Assembly (NCBI GenBank): GCA_004340125.1
Contig: SLUK01000001.1
Span: 372,001 to 436,000, forward strand
Source: Harryflintia acetispora
GTDB lineage: Bacteria > Bacillota > Clostridia > Oscillospirales > Ruminococcaceae
DNA: 64,000 bases
Direction: 5' to 3'
Positions 58,756 to 64,000 of this stretch are shown piece by piece (the first letter of the stretch is position 1; the number at the start of each line of letters is the position of its first letter). The position numbers and the translations under genes are program-made. Under the pieces are notes generated by a model that was given only the letters and a program-made list of their open reading frames with translations, ran no database searches and had not been told where the DNA came from.

Positions 58756-59112
58756 ATGGACATTGGTGATAGAATAAAAGCGATAAGAAAGCAGCTACAG
58801 ATTAATCAAACTGATTTTGCCAATCAAATTGGTTTGACTCAGACAACACTTTCCATGTTAGAAAGCGGAAAGAATACCTTGACCGACAAAAATATAAAAT
58901 TAATTTGTTCTGTTTTTCATATTAGCGAAAGTTGGCTTCGCAATGGGGAGGGTGAAATGTTTTCCTCTTCGCCCTATATTAAAGAATTTAGCGAAATCTT
59001 TGAAGGTTTATTGCCTGAAACGCAGCAATTCTTACTTTCAACCGCTAATCAACTTTTGAGCCTGCAATACAAATTGCTTTCTCAGGAAACCGACGAAAGT
59101 AACGAGGAATAA
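58756..59112 (+). CDS. XRE family regulator, AT-rich island
   Basis: A 118-residue regulator: HTH IKAIRKQLQINQTDFANQIG, LTQTTLSMLESGKNTLTDKN, then FHISESWLRNGEGEMFSS and a C-terminal helix with LLPETQQFLLSTANQLLSLQ. The style is that of phage or mobile-element repressors. GGAGGTG precedes the ATG. GC content is much lower than the surrounding chromosome, indicating recent acquisition. Repeat E9 begins right after its stop codon. Confidence 0.9.
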   Translation: MDIGDRIKAIRKQLQINQTDFANQIGLTQTTLSMLESGKNTLTDKNIKLICSVFHISESWLRNGEGEMFSSSPYIKEFSEIFEGLLPETQQFLLSTANQLLSLQYKLLSQETDESNEE

Positions 59113-59114
59113 GT

Positions 59115-59405
59115 GGGGAACCCCCTCTTGGGGGTTCCCCGTCAAACCTTCCACTGGAAGGTTTGCCTCCCCTCCCTGCGCTTCGCTGGCGCTAAAGACC
59201 GTGGGGCGCTGCCCCACACCCTGCTCAAGGGTCGAGAACCCTTGAGAATCCCCCTATTCAGGACGCGGGCTGAGCGTTACCGCACGCACGCTGGCTCTTT
59301 CGCGAATCGGGCGCGGCGGCTCGCCGCCCCCGCACCTTTTACGTCTTTATGAGGGCTCCTCGCCCTCAAACTCCTCGCCAAGAAGGCGTCGCCCCCTTGG
59401 AATCC
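59115..59405 (+). repeat. Compound palindromic repeat, copy E9 (longest)
   Basis: GGGGAACCCCC/GGGGGTTCCCC, CAAACCTTCC/GGAAGGTTTG, CGCTGGCGCTAAAGACCGTG, GGGGCGC-T-GCCCC, CTCAAGGGT/ACCCTTGAG, GGACGCGGGCTGAGC with CTTTCGCGAATCGGG, GGCGGC/GCCGCC, GAGGGC/GCCCTC. Begins 2 bp after the XRE stop. The gap 59113-59511 is entirely repeat and terminator. Confidence 0.88.
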
Positions 59406-59421
59406 ATTTTTTAATAATACG

Positions 59422-59454
59422 AAAAACGCGGTGGAGCAATCCACCGCGTTTTTA
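59422..59454. terminator. Terminator duplicated from the Rrf2 region
   Basis: AAAACGCGGTGG and CCACCGCGTTTT arms with a GAGCAAT-like loop; matches 41717-41750 including flanks. Confidence 0.8.
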
Positions 59455-59481
59455 TTTGTTCTTCTCTTTGCTCACATTTAG

Positions 59482-59551
59482 AACGCGGGCTGAGCATGGC
59501 CGCCCTGTATACTAGTCCTTTCGCGAATCGGCCGCAGCGCCCCGCTGCCGC
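59482..59551 (+). repeat. R module at the 3' end of the binding-protein gene
   Basis: AACGCGGGCTGAGC…ACTAGTCCTTTCGCGAATCGG then GCAGCG/CGCTGC hairpin. On the minus strand it codes …A-D-S-R-K-D-stop, ending the binding protein. Confidence 0.82.
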
Positions 59552-60519
59552 TCGGGCAGATCGAGTTTTGCGTTGGCAAACCGTGCCATCTCCAGCACCG
59601 TCTCAAACAACCGCTTGCCTCCGTTTTCAATTGCGGAACCGTCTACCGCCAACAGCCTCTCGTTTACCACGCAGGGCGTGGTCTTATAATTATAATGATT
59701 CTTTACCTCGTCCAGCGTCGCCGTGCGGGTGTCAAACACCAGCACCTCCGGATTGAACGCCAGGAGCTGGTCCTCCGGGTATTGCCAGTCGCTGTTCTCT
59801 GCCGCCGCGTTTTCGATCCCGCACGCTTCCAGCAGCTGCCCTTGCAGGCTGTCCCCCGTCGCCATGGTCAGCGGCAGCAGCGCCATGAAGCACCCCAGCG
59901 GCCGGGGCGCGTCCGCTTCCCGCACCGCCTCTGTGATCTCATCGTAGGCCGCCAGCAGCGGCTCGGCAAATTCCTTCGCCCGCTTTGGCCCGTCCTCCTT
60001 GCCCAGGAAGATGGTCGCGATCTGCTCGTAATACTCTGGCAGCTTGTCAATCTCCTGCGGTTTTTCGAGCACGATCACCTCGGCGTCCGCCTGCAGCAGC
60101 GCCTCGTATTGCGCCGCCGGCAGCTCGTTTAAGACCAGCACCAGCTGCGCGTCCTCGTCCGCAATGGCTTCCACCTCGGGCATGGCCTCGGTGCCGCAGC
60201 GGGGCAGCTCCTTTGCCTGCTCTGGGTAGGCGCAGTAGTCGTCCACACCCTTTAAGGCGGAGTCCAGCTCCATGTCGAAGACCAGCTCGGTGATCGAGGG
60301 GTTCAGCGAAACCACCCGTTTGGGCTTTTTTTCGATGGTCACGTCCCCCATCTCCACCGGCCAGTTGGGGTCCACCGGCTCGGGCTCGCTCGAGGAGACG
60401 GCGGGCTTCTCGTCCTTTTGAAAGCGCTCCATGAAGCCGTCGATCCAGTCCACCAGCGCGCAGGAGCACAGCAGCGTTGCCAGCGTGAGCGCCAGGGTGC
60501 AAATTTTCAGTCCTTTCAA
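59512..60519 (-). CDS. ABC-transporter substrate-binding lipoprotein (FecB/BtuF-like)
   Basis: A 335-residue lipoprotein, lipobox LLCSCA. The TroA-like fold reads PKRVVSLNPSITELVFDM near residue 67 and DAQLVLVLNELPAAQYEALL, consistent with siderophore, heme or cobalamin binding. No ABC permease or ATPase lies nearby, so it is orphan here. The C-terminal residues (…AAADSRKD) come from the repeat module. Confidence 0.85.
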   Translation of the reverse strand: MKGLKICTLALTLATLLCSCALVDWIDGFMERFQKDEKPAVSSSEPEPVDPNWPVEMGDVTIEKKPKRVVSLNPSITELVFDMELDSALKGVDDYCAYPEQAKELPRCGTEAMPEVEAIADEDAQLVLVLNELPAAQYEALLQADAEVIVLEKPQEIDKLPEYYEQIATIFLGKEDGPKRAKEFAEPLLAAYDEITEAVREADAPRPLGCFMALLPLTMATGDSLQGQLLEACGIENAAAENSDWQYPEDQLLAFNPEVLVFDTRTATLDEVKNHYNYKTTPCVVNERLLAVDGSAIENGGKRLFETVLEMARFANAKLDLPERQRGAAADSRKD

Positions 60520-60556
60520 ACGGGCACGTCCTTTCCGGGATGTCAGTCAAATCTGT

Positions 60557-61792
60557 TTAGAGCTCGCGCAGCTTCTGGGCGACGAACTGGTGCGCCACCC
60601 GCGGCGAGTAGCCGCCCTTGCGCACCGAGTAGGCCAGCGCCTGGGCGCGCAGCTCGTCGCTGTCGGCGATCCCTGCGCGGGCGAGCATCTCGCAGACCAT
60701 CGCGATGTATTCCGCCCGGTCCAGCTTGAGATAGGTCAGGGTGATCGCGAAGCGGTCGGACAGGGAGACCGCCTCGTCCAGGCTGTCCGAGAGATGGACC
60801 TCGTCCCCCAGCCGGGAGGAGAAGGTCTCGCGCACCAGGTGGCGGCGGTTGGTGGTGGCGTAGATCACCGCGTTGGAAAGCGCCACCTGCTCGCCGCCCT
60901 CAATGATCGACTTGAGCGCGGAGAAGCTGTCGTCGATGTCCGAGAAGGACAGATCGTCGAGGAAGATGATGAACTTCATCGGGTTCTGGGCCAGCTGGGA
61001 AAAGACCTGCGGCAGCAGCAGAATCTGGGACTTTTTGACCAGGATCAGCCGCAGGCCGCGGTCGGCGTAGGAGTTGGCCACCGCCTTGACGGTGGAGCTC
61101 TTGCCGGTGCCCTTGTCGCCGTAGAGCAGGATGTTCGCCCCGCCCTTCCCGGCGAGCAGCGCCAGGGTGTTCTCCTTGACCGTGTTGATCTGCTGCTCGT
61201 AGCCGATCAGGTCCTCGAGTGTCACCGGGTCGTAGCTCTCGAGCGGCGCCAGGTTGGCGTCCTCGTCCGGTACGAAGACGTGGTGGCAGGCGAACTTGCC
61301 GTAGCCGTTATCCCGGCAGAATTCGCGCAGCGCCTCGGCCTCGGCCGCCCAGTCGCCCTCGTGCAGGGTGAAGCGGGCGTGTTCGCAGGAATATTCGGGC
61401 AGCGCGTCCACCGCATCGCCCAGGGTGGGGTAGCAGGTGCGCAGGTGACTTTTCAGCTCCTGCGCGCCCAGGTACGCGAGGCTCCCGATGGCCGAAAGGT
61501 CGTGGCGCGCCGCCGCAAGCAGCGCCTCGGGAACCGGCTTGTTCCCGGCACACAGGCGGGTATAGAGGTTGTCGTCGTAGACTACCTGCTCATACAGGTA
61601 GTCGCTTAAGGACATCCCGGCCTTCGTCAGGGTGCAGAAGAGGTCGCCGTAGCTCTTCGCCGCCTGGGCGGGCGGGCACTCGCGGCTGTCGAGCAGCTGC
61701 AAGAGGCTCTTGACGGCGGGGTCTTGGAGCAGCCCGCGGTAGACGGTCATCGAACGCAGGGAAAAGAGTAGCTGCTGAGGGTCGTTCATCAT
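60557..61792 (-). CDS. DUF815 AAA-type ATPase
   Basis: A 411-residue ATP-binding protein of the DUF815 family. Walker A is LLYGDKGTGKSSTVKA and Walker B FIIFLDDLSFSDID; sensor region YATTNRRHLVRETF. The N-terminal 200 residues form the family-specific domain. Cytoplasmic; role unknown. It precedes the binding-protein gene by 37 bp on the same strand. Confidence 0.9.
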   Translation of the reverse strand: MMNDPQQLLFSLRSMTVYRGLLQDPAVKSLLQLLDSRECPPAQAAKSYGDLFCTLTKAGMSLSDYLYEQVVYDDNLYTRLCAGNKPVPEALLAAARHDLSAIGSLAYLGAQELKSHLRTCYPTLGDAVDALPEYSCEHARFTLHEGDWAAEAEALREFCRDNGYGKFACHHVFVPDEDANLAPLESYDPVTLEDLIGYEQQINTVKENTLALLAGKGGANILLYGDKGTGKSSTVKAVANSYADRGLRLILVKKSQILLLPQVFSQLAQNPMKFIIFLDDLSFSDIDDSFSALKSIIEGGEQVALSNAVIYATTNRRHLVRETFSSRLGDEVHLSDSLDEAVSLSDRFAITLTYLKLDRAEYIAMVCEMLARAGIADSDELRAQALAYSVRKGGYSPRVAHQFVAQKLREL

Positions 61793-62009
61793 AGTGTTCT
61801 CCTGTTTCTATGTAAGATTGCCGGTTATTTGCGTCGCGCAGCGGCTGAGGTTCTGTCAGTGCGGCGGAGTCGGATAAGCTAAAAATATTGTAGAACACCC
61901 TCCCGAAGAAGTCAATGTGCAAAATGTGGCGGCGCTGGAATGAAAAGGGCTCCAAAGCGCTTTTGACCGGCCCGCTTCACCGTTTTACAGTGCAAAGTGG
62001 TGAAATATC

Positions 62010-62039
62010 TTGACGGGAGCATAGCAGAAAGCGTATAAT
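62010..62039 (+). promoter_or_regulatory. Promoter of ilvBN
   Basis: TTGACG (62010-62015), 18 bp, TATAAT (62034-62039). No T-box was found in the leader. Confidence 0.75.
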
Positions 62040-62076
62040 TATTGAAATAAACCTTTCGAAAGGAGCGCGACAGACG

Positions 62077-63693
62077 ATGATCACAGTGGCACAGGGCATG
62101 GTGGAAGCACTTGTACACGAGGGCGTATCGGTCGTATTTGGTTATCCGGGCGCGGCGATCTGTCCGTTTTATGACAGTCTGGCGGGCTCCCCGATCCACC
62201 ACGTACTGGTGCGGCAGGAGCAGAATGCCGGCCACGCCGCCTCGGGCTATGCCCGGGTGAGCGGGCGTCCTGGCGTGGTGGTGGTGACCAGCGGCCCGGG
62301 AGCGACCAACCTGATCACCGGGCTCGCCACCGCCTATATGGATTCCATCCCGATCGTGGCCATCACCGGCCAGGTCAGCCGCGACCAGATCGGGCGGGAC
62401 GTGTTCCAGGAGGCGGACATCACCGGCGCGGCCGAGCCCTTCACCAAGTACAGCTGGCTGGTCAAGGACCCCACCCAGATCCCGCGGATCATGAAGGAGG
62501 CCTTTTATATCGCCTCCTCCGGGCGGCCGGGACCGGTGCTCATCGACATCCCGATCGATGTGCAGAAGGAAATGATCGAATTCAATTATCCGGATACCGT
62601 CAATATCCGGGGTTATAAGCCCACCGTCAGCGGCAATCCGCCCCAGATCCGCCGGGTGGCGGACGCGGTCATGGAGTCCTACCGCCCGCTCATCTGCCTG
62701 GGCGGCGGGGTGCTCGCCGCCGGGGCGGGCGGGCAGGTGCTGTCTCTGGCCGAGCAGTGCCAGGTGCCGATGGTCTCGACCATGATGGGCCTCTCGGCGG
62801 TGCCGAGCGGGCATCCCCTCTTTTACGGGATGCTCGGCATGCACGGCAACAGCGCGGCCAACTTCGCGGTGCACAACGCCGACCTGCTGGTGATCATCGG
62901 CGCGCGGGCCGGCGACCGGGCGATGACCTCGCCGGGCGTGGTGGAGAAGCGCGCGCGGGTGGTACATATCGACGTGGATCCCGCCGAGATCGGCAAGAAC
63001 GTCGGGGCCGCCATTCCCCTGGTGGGGGACGCCAAAAACGTGGTGACCCAGCTGCTGGGCTGCACCGGGCGCTGCGAGAGCGCGGAGTGGATCCGGCTGC
63101 TGGAGGAAAAGCGCCAGGCGGTGCGCTACGACCTTTCGCCCCGGCAGGGGAGCGTCAATCCCCGCGTCTTCGTGCGCGGGCTTTCGCAGCAGCTGTCCCC
63201 CGACGCGGTGGTGGCGGCGGATGTGGGCCAGAACCAGATCTGGGCGGCCAACCACCTCTCGTTTCAAAACGGGCGGTTCCTCACCTCGGGCGGGATGGGC
63301 ACCATGGGCTATTCGGTGCCCGCTGCGGTGGGGGCCAAGCTCGCCGCCCCCGGCCGCCAGACGGTGGTCATCTGCGGCGACGGCTCCTTCCAGATGCAGA
63401 TGAACGAGCTGGCGACCATCTGCCAGGAGGGCCTGGACGTCAAGATCGTCGTGATGAAGAACGGGCGGCTCGGCATGGTGCGCGAGCTGCAGCAGAATCA
63501 ATATGGCGGCACCCTCTCGGGGATTTTCCTCGACGGGAGCCCCGATTTCCTCAAGCTGGCCGCGGCCTATGGCATCCCCTGCGCGCGGCTGAGCGACGAA
63601 ATGGACATCCCGCTGGCGGTCAGCGAGATGCTGCAAAGCGAGGGGCCGTATCTGCTGGAATGTGTGGTCGATCCCGATGAGAGCTCGATTTAG
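62077..63693 (+). CDS. ilvB: Acetolactate synthase large subunit
   Basis: A 538-residue TPP enzyme catalysing the first step of valine, leucine and isoleucine synthesis. The catalytic Glu is in VRQEQNAGHAASGYAR; TPP motif is GDGSFQMQMNELATICQEG with KIVVMKNGRLGMV; FAD-region residues are in GGGVLAAGAGGQ. GAAAGGAG precedes the ATG. Followed 12 bp later by ilvN, confirming biosynthetic AHAS rather than catabolic AlsS. Confidence 0.95.
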   Translation: MITVAQGMVEALVHEGVSVVFGYPGAAICPFYDSLAGSPIHHVLVRQEQNAGHAASGYARVSGRPGVVVVTSGPGATNLITGLATAYMDSIPIVAITGQVSRDQIGRDVFQEADITGAAEPFTKYSWLVKDPTQIPRIMKEAFYIASSGRPGPVLIDIPIDVQKEMIEFNYPDTVNIRGYKPTVSGNPPQIRRVADAVMESYRPLICLGGGVLAAGAGGQVLSLAEQCQVPMVSTMMGLSAVPSGHPLFYGMLGMHGNSAANFAVHNADLLVIIGARAGDRAMTSPGVVEKRARVVHIDVDPAEIGKNVGAAIPLVGDAKNVVTQLLGCTGRCESAEWIRLLEEKRQAVRYDLSPRQGSVNPRVFVRGLSQQLSPDAVVAADVGQNQIWAANHLSFQNGRFLTSGGMGTMGYSVPAAVGAKLAAPGRQTVVICGDGSFQMQMNELATICQEGLDVKIVVMKNGRLGMVRELQQNQYGGTLSGIFLDGSPDFLKLAAAYGIPCARLSDEMDIPLAVSEMLQSEGPYLLECVVDPDESSI

Positions 63694-63705
63694 GAGGTGG
63701 GGGAG

Positions 63706-64000
63706 ATGAAACAGACGATTTCGATCCTGGTGGCAAACCAGGCCGGTGTCCTCTCCCGCATTTCCGGGCTGTTCGCGCGGCGGGGCTACAACATTGAGAG
63801 CCTGGCCGTCGGGGTGACCGAGGACAAGACCCTTTCGCGCATGACCATCGTGGTGGAGGGCAACTCCTACGTGGCCGAGCAGGTGGAAAAGCAGCTCAAC
63901 AAGCTCATTGACGTCATCAAGGTGCGGCGAATCCCCCAGGGGGAGCTGGTCTGCCGGGAGCTTTTGATGATCAAGGTGGCCGCGCGCCAGGGCGAGCGGC
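63706..64000 (+). CDS. ilvN: Acetolactate synthase small subunit, partial
   Basis: 98 codons before the window ends. The N-terminal ACT domain is clear: MKQTISILVANQAGVLSRIS, then GLFARRGYNIESLAVG and VEKQLNKLIDVIKVRRI. It regulates the large subunit, with valine feedback. GGAGGTGGGGGAG precedes the ATG. Confidence 0.95.
   Translation, partial: MKQTISILVANQAGVLSRISGLFARRGYNIESLAVGVTEDKTLSRMTIVVEGNSYVAEQVEKQLNKLIDVIKVRRIPQGELVCRELLMIKVAARQGER

Noticed and set aside
57344..59551. Prophage remnant
   Set aside because: Only XRE-type regulators and small genes are present; no integrase, capsid, terminase or lysis genes. Treated as small mobile islands.
61793..62076. T-box leader before ilvB
   Set aside because: No T-box core sequence or terminator/antiterminator; a simple promoter explains expression.

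Overview
The window looks like a chromosomal segment of a GC-rich anaerobic Gram-positive bacterium of the class Clostridia, most likely an Oscillospiraceae-type gut organism. The evidence is gene content: pyruvate:ferredoxin oxidoreductase, dgt/dnaG/rpoD clustering, RqcH, TrmK-Nif3 pair, type III glutamine synthetase, a DUF1858 protein, a PyrR-type attenuator, and strong AGGAGG ribosome sites with many TTG/GTG starts. The species cannot be named from sequence alone.

Layout. 0-7 kb: MerR regulator facing a MATE efflux pump across a MerR-type promoter, a convergent YfhO-type membrane protein, a YfbR-like nucleotidase with MetA, and a small divergent XRE unit. 7-14 kb: rqcH, a small membrane protein, the DUF1858-TrmK-Nif3 operon, a cation/proton antiporter facing a LysR regulator, and a CPBP protease. 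15-23 kb: a 1123-residue PAS/GGDEF/GAF sensor, dipeptidase with a lipoprotein, and an NhaC-type transporter with an acetamidase/formamidase. 23-32 kb: an HtrA protease next to a two-component system, an XRE protein with a pentapeptide A/G domain, a flavin reductase-like protein, ychF, a TrkH/KtrB potassium channel subunit and a NUDIX enzyme. 32-38 kb: an unusual operon of two DUF2589 proteins and a predicted papain-like cysteine protease, then glnN-asnA for ammonia assimilation. 38-49 kb: QueG-like Fe-S protein, uracil permease under PyrR attenuation, an XRE/2-TM cassette, Rrf2 regulator, rpoD, dnaG, dgt, a membrane-fused HAD pseudo-hydrolase and a DacF-like protein. 49-64 kb: metY with a phosphoesterase, DJ-1 protein, DUF4097 protein, nifJ, a second inverted copy of the XRE/2-TM cassette, a small AT-rich XRE island, an orphan periplasmic binding protein, a DUF815 ATPase and ilvB-ilvN (cut by the window end).

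Metabolic links: MetA carries Glu111 and is matched by MetY, which together give the O-acetylhomoserine route to homocysteine. AsnA, GlnN and IlvBN are amino-acid synthesis, and NifJ feeds acetyl-CoA and reduced ferredoxin.

The most unusual structure is a family of modular, hairpin-rich repeats: at least eight compound elements, plus an associated module with a CTTTCGCGAATCGG core. They sit at the 3' ends of genes. In two unrelated genes the repeat supplies the last codons and the stop, giving both proteins the same SRKD tail. One element separates the two genes of one XRE/2-TM cassette, while the other cassette copy shows the empty junction. The cassette copies are inverted about 16 kb apart around rpoD-nifJ. 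The DUF2589/cysteine-protease operon is the best candidate for an undescribed protein system. No rRNA, tRNA, CRISPR array, transposase or recognisable prophage was found.
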